A DNA stretch of 64,000 nucleotides from Oegoconia quadripuncta. Taxonomy: Eukaryota; Arthropoda; Insecta; Lepidoptera; Autostichidae. Numbering within the stretch: the stretch's first letter is position 1; each line of letters opens with the position of its first letter. This document shows positions 45,601 through 56,868 of the stretch, piece by piece. The DNA lies in NCBI GenBank assembly GCA_949316235.1, contig OX438745.1:8065001-8129000 (forward strand), given 5' to 3'. Both the position numbers and the translations under genes were made by a program. The notes under the pieces were generated by a model. It did not search any database. It saw only the letters and a program-made list of their open reading frames with translations, and was not told the DNA's origin.

Positions 45601-48600
45601 ACTTTGGATGTGCCACATGCTTACGTCACTGTCGAGTTACCACTTTATAGTGACAAAACAATTAATTTATTAATATATTGTCTCATATGAACTAAAAGAT
45701 TTTTTGTCTTCACTCATTCAAAAAATATTTTTTATGCAATTGCCATTTTTTTTTTTTTTATATGAGAGGGCGGCAAACGGCATTTCCATCACCTGATGGA
45801 AAGCAATCACCGCCGCCAATTTGTTTGTCTTCGGTGAAATTAAACATGAATGAACGAATTTAATAAAACATGCATGGTTTCATCACTACTGGCAATCGAT
45901 AGCGGCGATCGATGACGTAGGCTTGTGTCGCCCACGTGACTCTTGTGTTTCGTAGTGCTATACCTGGCGCAGTATATTATTATTCCATGGCACAAGTGTT
46001 GTATTGATAATAATTAATATAAATCCTTGTGTTTATTTATGTTACAGGTGCAAATTTGGAGGGTAGCAACATGTCTGGTGTGAATTTAAGGGTGGCAACC
46101 CTAAAAAATGCCAACTTACAGAACTGTGATCTGAGAAGTGCTGTGCTAGCTGGTGCAGATTTAGAGGTATTGCATATTTTCTAGGTATTTAACGTCGACT
46201 TTACAGATGAGGTCAATTTTGTCATCCCTAAGGACTATGTAATGCTTCATAAGCTGATAATTTCACTGGGCTTCTTAGCCATTGTCAATATTAATTTTGT
46301 ACCTACCATTGTCACTTTGCAATATAATTTTTACGATGTGCTGACAGTGTCCGTATTGTATGGCCGACGAGTATGTATGAACAACTTTATGAGAGTGAAT
46401 GAAGTCTCTTGGCCATGTATGTATACTGGGATTTCCCCCCTCTTACCTGTGAATCTTCAGATTGCAAATACATGTCGCAAAATTGTCGAGGCTACGAATA
46501 TTAAAATTTGAAGAATACCTTTTTAATTAGGGCCTCTTGTTACGCAATAGTGTTAGTTTTCATTCGATTAGCGGAAATTAGTAACGTCTGGAGCAGTCAG
46601 CCCTCGGATGGCTGACCACTAGTGACAATTTCATATGAGTGTTTCCGTGCTTCCAAGTGTATGTTACACAGTTGGTCCCTGTTCTTTTCAATATTGCCTA
46701 CGTTTTTCCGCAAGCTGTTCTGATAGAATTATCAGTGCTGTGCTACCCATAGCATCCATATAGCTCCATCTTTGTCTGTACTGCAGCATTATGCTGAGTC
46801 AGAGCCCTTACAGCGCAAAGTAGGTACAGCCCATTGCTAACAAAGTTTGGCTAGATAGATAGATAAAGCGTTTATTTGCATATTACAGGAACACATACAA
46901 AAATATTCGAAGCAACAATCATTCTGCTTGGTGTTATTCTTACAAAATGTAGCCTTATTTCACAGTAATAAAAATAAAAACTAAAATTAAGTACAACTGT
47001 TACAACTTATAATAGAGTTGTATGTGTATCTCTACCACAAATGGGCCATCGGTCAGTGTGGATCCTCACCTATAGCGGTAAGACACTGATTTTCAGCTAG
47101 TGCCCTGCGAGAGAAAGCGAGGGTAGGGTACCAGTGCAAAAATTTTCAATAACAACCATAAGTGTGTATTCTATAAAGATCATGTTGTACGGTGGTGTAT
47201 AGCAATTGTATGGATCATAATGAATGATACTCGTTTAAAATAATAATACCTACAACGCGAACGAGTCAACGCGAACGCGTGCTAGGTGTGTTTACATTAT
47301 ACACGTTCTTCTAATTTGATTGTATGGTCTGAGCAGTGGATATATGTTTTATCTATCTACAAGGTTATATTTAGTATACCAAAAAGCCGATACATCCCAA
47401 TTAAATTATCTAACTAATATTATATATGCGAAAGTTTGGATGTTTGTTTGTTTGTTGCTCAATCACGGCAAAACGGATGTATGGATTTGGATGAAATTTG
47501 GTATATAGGTAGAATATACCCTGGATTAAGACATAGGATATTTTTTATCCCGATAAAGTGAGTAGTTCCTGAGGGATAAACAAATTTCAGCGATAAAGTT
47601 ATTCCACGCTGGCGAAGCCGCGAGCGGAAAGCTACTATCAGATAATTTATCAGATAAATTATACGAGTACGTATCACATAAATAAACTAAACGTACTATG
47701 TTATAACAGCAAAAAATATAAATTTTGCACCAATAGAGTCTCACAAACTTTTACAATTTATGACGTGTAATTAATTATATTAAATGTTATCAAGAAAGAA
47801 CATGGTGACACTTCCAATATTTATCCCGATAAAGTGAGAAGTTCCCGCGCGATAAACCAATTTCCGCGAATACAGCTACTTCAAATAATTATTTAAAAAA
47901 AATTGTTGCAAATTTAGTTACTGTTATGTTTCCGCCTGTACGGTGTTTATCGTTCCTTATACAATAAATAACCTTGTATATCTATTGACATCCACTGCGG
48001 AACATAGGCCTCCCCCATTATTGACCTCCTCAATCACCACATTTATCACCGATCTGTTCAAACTGTGCATGGCTGGGGGCCCTCGTGACCTGTAATTCTG
48101 GTTCTGCCTTTTCAGGTACCAGTCTTCACACAAATGTGTTCTATGTATTACCTAGCCCTAAAGTTTGTAAAGCATCATTTGTGGTGAAAAAAATAAACAA
48201 TTGTTAATTTAACTATACCTTATCCTAATAAGGAGCCTGTTCCCCAATGCTACGTGCCGACCTGTCCCTACCCAAGTTAGTGATAGTCAGCGCTGACCAA
48301 CCGCCAACGTGGCTCAATGTAAACAACATTGGGTTTACGATTCGGAGGTCGCCGGTTCGATCCCCAGCGGGGTACATGTTTAAGTACTCGGTTTGGTTGG
48401 TGGTAGGGCATTTTAAATGTCCTCCTGGCTAGCTACCACCATCTTATCTAAATCTGCCGTAGCAATGTTCATAGCATTGTTGTGTTCCGGTTGTTAGAGG
48501 ATAGCCAGTCCCCCAAATGTGTTGGAGTTTCCGGGTCAGTACGCTTCCACCTTCGACCTCATCTTCACTTAACGTCAGGTATCATTGAGGACAAGTACCA

Positions 48601-48861
48601 AGCCGTTGTGCATAAAAAAAATCTGAATTACTACAAAAAAGTTACATTATAACGTTCTTGCATTATACGTCAGCCTTGGAGCTGTTGATTGACCAACAGA
48701 TTTTTGAAGTGTCTGATGAGTATGATGACCGTGTTTTGTTTCAGTGTTGCGACTTATCCGGCAGCGATCTCCACGAGGCGAATCTAAGGGGGGCTAATTT
48801 GAAGGACGCCGCCTTTGAACTCATGCTAACCCCCCTACATATGTCTCAAACTATCAGATAA
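42101..48861 (+). CDS. KCTD9: KCTD9 homologue, BTB/T1 plus pentapeptide-repeat protein (six coding exons, complete)
   Basis: Six coding exons (42101-42677, 44273-44472, 44725-44860, 44938-45015, 46048-46166, 48745-48861) join with consistent phases and GT-AG junctions into 408 residues plus TAA. Vertebrate KCTD9 is about 390 residues. Residues 1-85 form the ubiquitin-like N-terminal region of this family. A BTB/T1 domain spans about 105-190 (WITLNVGGRHFTTSRSTL, then LIDRSPEYFEPILNYLRHG). From about 230 onward there are A(D/N)Lxx pentapeptide repeats, expected to fold as a quadrilateral beta-helix. The protein ends with the family-typical LTPLHMSQTIR. KCTD9 is regarded as a cullin-3 adaptor candidate; that role is family knowledge, not visible here. 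I chose the ATG at 42101 because its MLRRVYVY start aligns with the family N-terminus and I saw no better upstream ATG. A hAT-like element ends about 340 bp upstream, introns 4-5 carry SINEs, and a 5S-headed SINE starts about 60 bp after the stop. Confidence 0.96.
43303..43488 (+). repeat. SINE family 1 fragment in KCTD9 intron 1
   Basis: ATTTTAAATGTCCACCTGG through GAGCGCATAAAAAAATAA, with internal deletions. Confidence 0.8.
44273..44472 (+). CDS. KCTD9: KCTD9 coding exon 2
   Basis: Acceptor TTTCCAG precedes it. The first two bases complete the glycine codon and give GIDSMKPQLYKLIEEQ, matching the expected end of the BTB region. It ends with the first pentapeptides (VNLSGADLSRLDLRNINFK) at phase 0 before GTAAAT. 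Confidence 0.92.
44725..44860 (+). CDS. KCTD9: KCTD9 coding exon 3
   Basis: Acceptor TTACAG. The exon encodes pentapeptide repeats CNLSGANMSYCCLERADLSH and following, and ends one base into a glycine codon before GTAATT. The reading frame runs on into the intron for a few codons, so the donor decides the exon end. Confidence 0.92.
44938..45015 (+). CDS. KCTD9: KCTD9 coding exon 4
   Basis: A 78-bp exon between TTTTCAG and GTGAGT encodes GANLKGCNMENPTGTRAVMM and the start of the next repeat. Phase 1 at both edges keeps the frame with exons 3 and 5. Confidence 0.91.
46048..46166 (+). CDS. KCTD9: KCTD9 coding exon 5
   Basis: Acceptor GTTACAG, donor GTATTG. The exon encodes GANLEGSNMSGVNLRVATLK, continuing to the LAGADLE repeat, and ends at phase 0. 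The next intron (46167-48744) is the largest of the gene and holds retroelement remnants and a full SINE1. Confidence 0.92.
46573..46690 (+). repeat. 5S rRNA-headed SINE, degenerate copy (KCTD9 intron 5)
   Basis: GGAAATTAGTAACGTCTGGA, then GCAGTCAGCCCTCGGATGGC, then TGACC follow the 3' half of 5S rRNA. The next stretch shares GAGTGTTTCCGTGCTT with the copy at 48921. Confidence 0.6.
46855..46960 (-). repeat. LINE 3' tail with (ATCT)n, minus orientation
   Basis: CTAGATAGATAGATAAAGCG followed by TTTATTTGCATATTACAGGA is the reverse of a LINE terminus. Confidence 0.5.
47415..47640 (+). repeat. Dispersed repeat shared with 24455-24660
   Basis: GGTATATAGGTAGAATATAC, then CCTGGATTAAGACATAGG, then GGCGAAGCCGCGAGCGGAAA. 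A second scrap is at 47815-47880. Confidence 0.72.
48297..48622 (+). repeat. SINE family 1 copy in KCTD9 intron 5
   Basis: CCGCCAACGTGGCTCAATGT head, B box CCGGTTCGATCCCC, full body with a small deletion, A tail ending about 120 bp before the last KCTD9 exon. Confidence 0.92.
48745..48861 (+). CDS. KCTD9: KCTD9 terminal coding exon 6
   Basis: Acceptor TTTCAG. The exon encodes CCDLSGSDLHEANLRGANLK through LTPLHMSQTIR and TAA. The upstream in-frame open stretch from 48658 is intronic. No AATAAA is evident in the first 100 bases after the stop, where a 5S-headed SINE begins, so the poly(A) site is undetermined. Confidence 0.93.
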   Translation, partial: CCDLSGSDLHEANLRGANLKDAAFELMLTPLHMSQTIR

Positions 48862-48904
48862 ATCTCCTACAGTAAAGTAGCAAGTGAAAATGTTAAGACT
48901 TTTA

Positions 48905-49140
48905 AAGCTATTCGATTAACGAAGTTACGCAATGTCTGGCGCGGTCAGTCCTTGGATGGGTGATCATTGTGACATTTGAGTGTTGCCGTCCTTTGAAAGA
49001 CACGTAAATAGTCGGATCAAGTTGTTTCGGTGGTAGTGACGGTCAGAAGGTCCGCGTGGAGGATAGTCCCTGCATACCCTCTTCAAGTGAGAGGAGGCTG
49101 TACCCCAACAGCGGGACGTATAATGCTGATGATGAAGTTT
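48905..49140 (+). repeat. 5S rRNA-headed SINE, near complete
   Basis: GAAGTTACGCAATGTCTGGC, then GCGGTCAGTCCTTGGATGGG, then TGATC (48921-48965) parallels the 3' half of animal 5S rRNA, and the preceding TTCGATTAACGAAG also fits. The body runs through CCGCGTGGAGGATAGTCC and ACCCCAACAGCGGGACG to a GATGATGA end. It starts about 60 bp after the KCTD9 stop codon and may be transcribed in its 3' UTR. Confidence 0.75.
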
Positions 49141-49204
49141 GAAATCGAGCACAAGTCTCTAATTTATTGTACAATCGATGTCACTATGACCATAACACTA
49201 CCAG

Positions 49205-49492
49205 TGTTACGACCTGTTGGGTGTAGTGGTTAGCTAGGTAGGTTGGGTGTACCTCTGCTACTGTACCAAAAGGTCGCGGGTTCGAATCCCGCTAGGGGCA
49301 TATGTTTGTATGATGAATACAGACATGTGTTCCCGAGTTATAGATGTTTTTCATTCATGCATGTATTTTATTTACAAAAAGAAAATGTATTTGTGTAGGG
49401 TATCAACCATCTGGTATCCATAACACAAGCCTAGATGCTTGCTGTGGATCTAAATGGCGCTGTGTATATGTGCAAAGATATTTATTTATTTA
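49205..49492 (+). repeat. SINE family 2 copy, full length
   Basis: GACCTGTTGGGTGTAGTGGT head with an insertion, B box GGGTTCGAATCCC, end CTAAATGGCGCTGTGTATAT plus ATTT. Confidence 0.88.
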
Positions 49493-49884
49493 GTGTAAGC
49501 CGCAGTTACGTGAAATATTGTTGCGTTTTAATTAACCCCTTTCGGAGATGGCTATAACGGGGCAGCCTGTGGGCGTGCGCGATGGCTCTGGCCAGGCTGC
49601 CTTGTCGTCAAACCACGTGAGTTTGTACTGGTGATTCTAATTAAACCAAATTCAGGGGAGGCAGGAGACACTAAACACTGCCACTATTACAATTCCTTTA
49701 TTAAATGGAACGCGACACAAATTAACGGTTATATTATTAACAATCACTGGCGAGCGCACGCAAAACGTATGTATGTTTATGTCTAAATGTTGAGAGGACC
49801 TGCTTATACTGGAAGTGTTACGGTCATCATGCGGCCGCGTATTGGTTAATCGTACCAGTAGACCGTAAGTCAAGCGTAACACTG

Positions 49885-50545
49885 CAGTGTGGAATATTCA
49901 CATGTGTGGAGGAAAAGAGATGATCTTCCACCGGGCATTTGGTATTATACGGGGACCGCGATCCCAACAGTTATTGGCGGCGTCCTATATGCAATGTCTT
50001 GAAAAAACTTTGTTAGCGAGATGTAGGATTCGCGCTCCGATTGGTTGGCTTAGCAATATGCGGCATATCGTATGATGTTTGAAACTTGCTTCTACAATAG
50101 AACTGAAATGTGGGAGATTGAATGTGAGGAAGAAAAGGGAAGATTTTCCACCGGGCTGCTGGTATTGCGCAAGGACCGCGGTTCAACAGTTATTAGTGGC
50201 GTCTTGCTTTTTTTTACGCTGGGAAATGCATTACGCATACCGCTCGCTTGGGGATGGCGAGAAGGTTATGTGGGACTCCCCTTATCCTAACGGGAGGGAC
50301 GCCCACTAAAATCCCGCGGCGACATTCGGCAGTAGGGAAGACCTGGGAACGCATAAGCGGCTCCATCGATCAGCGAGCGGTATGAGGCTCGACAGGGCCC
50401 GATGCGACAACACCTTATTCGTACCAGTTGACCGTAACTCACGCGTAACACTGCCAGTGTGGAATATTTACATATGTGGAGGAAAAGGGATGATCTTCCA
50501 CTTGTTATTAGTGGTGTCCTATATGCAATGTCTTGAGACTTCCTT
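49885..50545 (+). repeat. Three related degenerate units
   Basis: Segments beginning near 49888, 50108 and 50460 each contain a GTGGAGGAAAAG/GAAGAAAAGG string, a TTTTCCACCGGGCTG-like string and AACAGTTATTAGTGGCGTC or GTGGTGTCC. Open frames here are shadows. This could be part of an LTR or a complex satellite; unresolved. Confidence 0.5.
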
Positions 50546-50699
50546 AGCGCGAAGAAGTATTCGCGTTCTGATTGGTTGGCTTAGTAATGATATCCCTACA
50601 CCAGTTTAAACTGAACTGCCGTACGGTAGCGGCCCCATACAACACACAGACGGTCCAAAGGCTGAAGTGTTACGTTTGATATACGGTCGACTGTATGTA

Positions 50700-52932
50700 C
50701 ATAGGTCATTCCCTCAATGAATTTCTGAAAAGACAAAATCTATGCATCCGAGAAATTAATCAAAAGTACAACAACTCATTGCTTGAATACATTAAATGTA
50801 TGAATAAGTAAAAATATATTTTTCGATATATACCTACATTAAAAAGTAGGTAGCCTTCATTTTGTATAAATCACACCTATAGGTACTTAATTTAATGAGC
50901 GTTTTCCAGAATCTCATAGATGGCGCTGAATTTATGTTGCTCTGCCTTCTGTGTAGGCCGGGTGGACAAACGAACGCATTCAATCAAATAGGAGACACAA
51001 CTTTATCAAAATTTAAAAAAAAAAGTAAAATAACCTACCTAATAGTGGGTACAGGGTAGTGTTGTGGCTGGATGCCATAATTTTGGATATGATAGGTACT
51101 ATCTGTGCCAAAAAGTAGTAATCGAAGATTGCTCTGGATGAACCATGAAGATAAGATTTACCGAATATAAAATGGCCTTCGTATGCCCACTACTAAATTG
51201 AAAGCGCCATCTATGACATTTTTGGTGAAGTTTCTTCCGGGGTTGCCTGGCACAAAGTAACAACTAGGGTCCGTATTTTAGAACATTGCTCAAGCGTAGA
51301 CCTGCGGTGTTTAATTAGAAAGAGATGCTGGCCTCAAGCGCAGATCTATGCTTCACTAACGTTCTGTAATACGGGCCTAAGCAAATAATTTGTCACTTAT
51401 TATTTCGCATCCTGTATAATTTTGTATTTATGTAGGTAAAATCTTAGCTGATCTAGTCTTAAATTGATTTCCATTCCATGTATTTTGAAAAATATGTTTT
51501 TAAATAAAAAATTATCTCGAATAAGACGGTCTTATCACTCCCGACCCGTATTCATACGAATGGACTACCATAGCTTGTTGTTTCTACGCAGTTTACTGTT
51601 TAGAACGAGATGCGTCATGCGCCTAAGTACAAGAGATTATAATCCTATCATATTAAACTGAGCGGTATTTGAATGGAAATAAGAGATTATAGTTGGGCCA
51701 GGCACAGAAAAGCGCATCTATGAACGACTATTTTTTCTAAGTAAAATAATTAGTTTTTGCAACTCCGTACCAAGTAAAGAAAACCGGAATCCTTATAGGT
51801 TCACTTTGGTGTGCTGCCTGACCCTATTCCTCCAGCCCGGCTAGAGCGAGAGAGAGAGACATCAAGCAGAAATTTTTTATCAAGTAGGTAAGTACCACAA
51901 ACTATATAGGGATAATTGTGTAAGTACCGGTGTCCAGAGCGACCGATTGGAAGCGGTGGCGTGCATCCAGGAACTTCCGGCGACCTGCATCAGCTCCTCC
52001 GACTGCCTTGTTTTGAAATGGATGGGGGAGGTCGACAATTCAAATTCAACAAGTAATGGACGGATGTGGAGCTAAGAATCACAATCACAAATTGGGGAAT
52101 CTCTGATGCGTGTGTCTACGGGTTACTTTAGTAACTTATTAGTAATCTGTGCTACGGGTTAGGTCGTCACTTAACATGTGCATAAATAGTGCACCCAGAT
52201 ATAAGTCAACGAAGCTGATGTATTTGTAAAAAGGGGCAGTGCAGGTGACGAATTTTTTGTTGGTCGGTCCAAAAAATTCAGATCGGGCAATGTCCGATGA
52301 AGTTCTGGAGGTGGTCGATGAAAGAAATGACAACACGTGGAAATGAGCTTCAACTGTTTATTGCACCAAGAAAGTAGAGTGGAACGTGTCATAATTATAT
52401 GTACACAGTCCGCTCTAGTATTTGAAGACTGAAAATATTGATTTGATTTAACAATGTCAAAATATTGATAACAAAATTATCAGACAAAATATGCTTTACT
52501 ACATAGGACTGGCTTGTGTTGCTTTAACACATAAAGTGTGTAGTTTTAGGGTTCTCCCAATACTAACTACTAATAGATTATTATTTAAAATTATACAAGC
52601 AAACCCATACAGACTTTATTGAAACCATTGTCGTATAACTGTAAACTGTAGGTACGTTTTGCTTATCAATGAAGTTACGTAATAAGCGATCAGAAATGTT
52701 AATTTATAATCTGTGACATTTTCCTGGTGGTTCTTTCTTCATATTGGCACTTCTGTTTTGTCTGTTTAGTTAGGCGTCGTGAAGTTGGTTGCATTTGTTT
52801 TTTATTCGCGTTCTATTTTTGTGTGTGACGGTTCCGTCCGGCTGAAAAGGATTTTTAATTCCAAATAATTTGATGATTTTCATTTAATCTTCGAAATATC
52901 TACTACATACCTCCCGATTGCGGTAATTCATC
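50700..52932. other. Mostly unassigned, upstream of the MTHFSD-like gene
   Basis: Contains the palindromic MITE at 51268. The last few hundred bases should hold the promoter and 5' UTR of the MTHFSD-like gene, but I see no defined core element. Confidence 0.45.
51268..51377. mobile_element. Palindromic MITE, copy 2
   Basis: GGTCCGTATTTTAGAACATT is mirrored by AACGTTCTGTAATACGGGCC; flanks TAG/TAA. Related to 21046-21194. Confidence 0.65.
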
Positions 52933-52975
52933 ATGATGCAGAACGGAGACGAAGCGCCGACGGCTACGGAAATCA
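52933..52975 (+). CDS. MTHFSD: MTHFSD-like gene, first coding exon
   Basis: ATGATG opens a 14-codon reading (MMQNGDEAPTATEI) that ends one base into a codon at a GTAAGT donor. That base plus CC at the start of the 60501 exon gives threonine and keeps the frame into TKKPVPEEV. The link is inferred from phase, donor and acceptor quality and strand; no transcript is available. A 114-codon antisense open stretch covers the same interval and is treated as a shadow. Confidence 0.55.
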
Positions 52976-53229
52976 GTAAGTCGCACATTGTTGTCAAAAA
53001 TAGAGGAATAACAATCAGTCGTCCACTGTTTTCTTTGGTATTTTGTAAAAAAATGCCGCCTCGTTGGTGCATGAAAATGTAGACAATCCATTTGCAATTG
53101 TCAGAGAGCATGTTTTTTAGAATACCCACGTTACGAAGGGACAGGAATTCCTGTGTTATTTTGTCCCTATTCTTATAGGAATTCATATAATGCTGCAATA
53201 TTTTCACTTGCATTTGATCGCATCGCACA

Positions 53230-54575
53230 TTGATTACCTGTATTTGGGTTGTTTGCTGGCTAATATAATACTGGGTAGCTCAATTAGAGTGTGAAACATG
53301 AGTCACATTCTTGAGCACTGCCCACTTGTAAAAATGAAATTCATTTGGAACACAGTTGAATTGTTTTTATGTGCAATATTTTCTCCCCTCGCAATGCAAT
53401 GCGTTATTTCTGAATGACATCGTAAAACTTTCATGTGATAGATGATTTTAATATTTTCAAGTCAATCATAATTTTTTCCATTCCTACCTCCTTAGCAGAA
53501 AAGTCCTACCATCAGTTAAAATTATGGGGGTACTAGATGAGAAAACGTGTCTATAGTGGGCACTAAGTAAAAAGCCTTGAAGAGGGATAACCATAATTAG
53601 AGAAAATGGATATGCTATTTGCGGGAGCTTCAAAACCTAATTAATTGTTGTTCACTTCGCTTTGCTCCTGCATAGCCCACCAATCAATGAGTTGTTACTT
53701 ACATTTTGTAACCATGCAAGGGTAATAATGAAATTATGTGTTACCCATTACTTGTATTTAAAAAAAAATTATGAACATACATATTTCCTACCCACACTTT
53801 AGAATTCATAAATATACACACCGTCATATTTGGTCTTTTTTGTGCCTTTCTTAATTTTCTTTATTGAGTACTAATCGATGTGTGCATTGGTAATGGAACC
53901 TCGGTTGTCTTGTCTAAATGGTTTGATAGTCGATATTCGGTTCTGTATGGGAAAGTATCATACCAAGGCTGCGTATCTATAAATAAGGTTTTCAATATTA
54001 GAAAATGGTCTATTTGAACCAAAACCTCAAAACTATGCCAATAGAATTATCATCAGAAAGAGCTGTAAAACATTTAAAAGTTAAAAGGATGCTAGCTATA
54101 CACTTCCTCCTTTAAAATTATATTTGTACTTGGAATTATACTAAGGATTCCTTGTGTTATTGGGAGTGAAAATTTTTATCAACTAATATCTTTACCCAGT
54201 CAATTACTTTTTTATATTTTAGATCACAATACATCAATCTCATTTGATTCCTTTGGTAAATAATACTTTTAGAGCAAGTTGACAAGATAATTGTTGTATA
54301 CAAAATTTTGTTCATATGCTATTGTACGTGTAACTTATAAAAATAAACTTTCCAAATCTGATATCTAATAAAGAAACATAAATTAATCAATTTATTTATT
54401 AAGTTTATACAACGAGTTAATAAATAATAAGAATTATAAAATCAACAAAATTTTTATATTTGAATAAATTACAAGTTTTAAAATTTGTACAAAGTGTTAT
54501 TTATTCTGAAAGGAAATTCTAAGACTGATGAGGGTAGTGAGTGACCGTGACGCGAGTCATGAAATCAATCGTTAC
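53230..54575. other. MTHFSD intron, nothing recognised
   Basis: AT-rich sequence with no repeat boundary or exon I can support. Confidence 0.5.
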
Positions 54576-54579
54576 TGGT

Positions 54580-54755
54580 TTAAATCCAAATGGGGGTAAA
54601 TGCTTGTGTGAAAAATATGAACATTTACATATGAGTCATGTATGAATGTTTAGGTTATGTTTTAATATAATGTTTATCTGTTACCTAGCATTCCTAATTC
54701 AGGCTTTAGTTCAAAACTAGATAATTGGTGTGACTGTCCAAATTATTTTGATATT
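54580..54755 (+). repeat. SINE family 3, degenerate copy
   Basis: GGGGGTAAATGCTTGTGTGA through CTAGATAATTGGTGTGACTG; the head is decayed. Confidence 0.55.
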
Positions 54756-55359
54756 TTATGCAAGGTTTATGATAAGTTTCATGATAATGTTGTTGCAAGA
54801 AATGCTGGATAGTCCTAATGCTGTCTCAAGGGCAAAGAGGGTCAGTTTTCGAATGAACTTGGACAAGATCAAGGTCATGGTCCATGTACATGTTGTTCTT
54901 GGGATGCATGACCATAAATGGTCCACAGCTCGCAGTTGTTCAAATCGATGTGTATGTACTTCTAGCAAACCTCCCAGTTGGGCAGAAAAAGAAACTTCCA
55001 AGAAAATAGCCTGTAGGAAATTTCCGCTGCCTGTATTGGGAAATGAAATCATATTTTCTCTTCACCAATTTCATAAAGTTTGAATGGCTTCAATTGGTGC
55101 ATCCTAATCATATGATTACTCCAGAGTCCTAACTTTTTATAGCTCTCTGAGCTCGGATTGCTCGGAGGAACGAGGTGGTCCACCAAAGAACCAAGGTCGT
55201 TAAAACAGACTGAACTGCCGCTTCGCTGACTGAGACCCACTATAACTTTTTCCAAATAAGCAGGTCATATCTGTCTCAAAGTTAATAATAACTGGAATCA
55301 ACGGGTTCTGGAGAGGAGACCGTGACTAGTCAACTGTGTGGAATGCTCACCAACTAGAT

Positions 55360-55462
55360 TTTTTTTTTATGCACAATGGGCTAGCACTTGACCTCAATCA
55401 CACCTGATGTTAAGTGAAGATGAAGCCGAAGGTGGTAGCGTACTGACCCGGAAACCCAAATA
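55360..55462 (-). repeat. SINE family 1, 3' fragment
   Basis: The reverse strand holds only the last 100 bp, from GGGTTTCCGGGTCAGTACGC to the A tail. Confidence 0.82.
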
Positions 55463-55994
55463 GATGCAATGATATTCTGCAATGGAGTGAAAATGGGGAC
55501 CTGTTATTTTAGTTTATTTTAATATATTTGGAAGACCCACAGCATTTACAATAACTTAAAAATATGTGTAACTACAGTAAGCCAATTACAAGTCCTCACT
55601 AATAACAACAAATTCGTTATAGTTTCCACTACAGAGCACTATGGTAACTTATGTGTAGGGTGTTAGTTAGTTACTTTATCTAGTATTATGTTAGTGATTA
55701 AAAAACAATTATTCATATTAGCTGTAATGGAAATTGTGCGGCATTTGACGCCTGGCTAATGCAAGCTGGTGCTGAACAGATCAAAAACGAATTCTTTTAA
55801 CAATTTATTTTAAATAAAAAATAAAAACTCGCACTTGCACGCCTAAGAAACTCGTTTTGCGCGTAGTTGGTGCTCGCAAATGGTAAGTAAATTGGAGGAT
55901 TAAATCTAAGTGACAGGGGAGGAATTCTGAAATAGTGTTGATAAAAGTGCAGGACAATTAAGGGACTTAGATGTACCTTTGGATTATCCAAATC

Positions 55995-56283
55995 TCATCA
56001 TCAGCCCGTAATCATTCCACTGCAGGGATATAGGCCTTCCCATGTATAATAAGGGAGTATGGGCCGTAGGTAGTCCACCACGTTGGCCCAATGCGGGTCG
56101 GGGACTTCACATGCCTCTGAATTTTTATTTCTTAGGCATGCAGGTTTCCTCACTATGTTTTCCTTCACCGTCGAGAGAGAGAGTTAAGAGCATTCGAATA
56201 AATGCACATAAGTAATTAAATTAAGTTTAAAACTCATTGGTACATGGCCGGCCTGGGAATCGAACCCGGACCTCCCAAATTGG
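55995..56283 (-). repeat. tRNA-headed SINE family 4 copy
   Basis: The reverse strand runs from GGAGGTCCGGGTTCGATTCC to GATGATGAGA; the body includes CCCGACCCGCATTGGGCC and a small GA expansion. Confidence 0.86.
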
Positions 56284-56680
56284 TAAGTGAAGTTAAAATG
56301 GAATGTGGAAGCATGCTCACTATATGTATGTAATTAATGCTCTATGACACTTGTTCCAATGTTCCAGAGTTGACTACACAAAATGTCTAATACATGACAA
56401 CAAGTGAGTATTATGTATTCAGGTGTAGGGTTACATATGAGCAGATTCACCTTGAACAGTGTATGTATACGTCATATCATAACCTGTGTACATAATAGCC
56501 ACATTAAACTGTATTCAGTAACTTTTAAGATATCTTGAATAAGTTTTCTTTAATCACTTTATATGGTCATATGGCTCTATCGTGTTTGACGAGTCTACGA
56601 GTCTAGTCTAGTAGACATGCTGAGAAAAACAGGATTATGGGCATGGATGGTACAATAACAAATATTTCGGACAGGTACAC

Positions 56681-56868
56681 CAATTATCTAGTCCCAAACT
56701 ATGCCAGACTTGTACTGTCGATACTTTATATAAATATTTATATAAACATCCATGACTCTGGAATAAATGTTCGTATTAATCACGTAAACATTTATCCCTC
56801 ACGGGATTTGAACCCGCATCCGTTGGTTTAGTTGACAGGATCACTATCCAATACACCAATCGGTCGTC
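56681..56868 (-). repeat. SINE family 3 copy
   Basis: The reverse strand starts CGACCGATTGGTGTATTGGA, with TGCGGGTTCAAATCCCGTGA and AACATTTATTCCAGAGTCAT. Confidence 0.82.

Noticed and set aside
52884..53228. 114-codon antisense frame over MTHFSD exon 1
   Set aside because: No recognisable domain; the opposite strand has a coherent start codon, donor and phase match.
54730..55255. Overlapping open stretches on both strands (up to 117 codons)
   Set aside because: No motif recognised, mutual shadows, and the left end lies in a SINE fragment. An unknown exon cannot be fully excluded.
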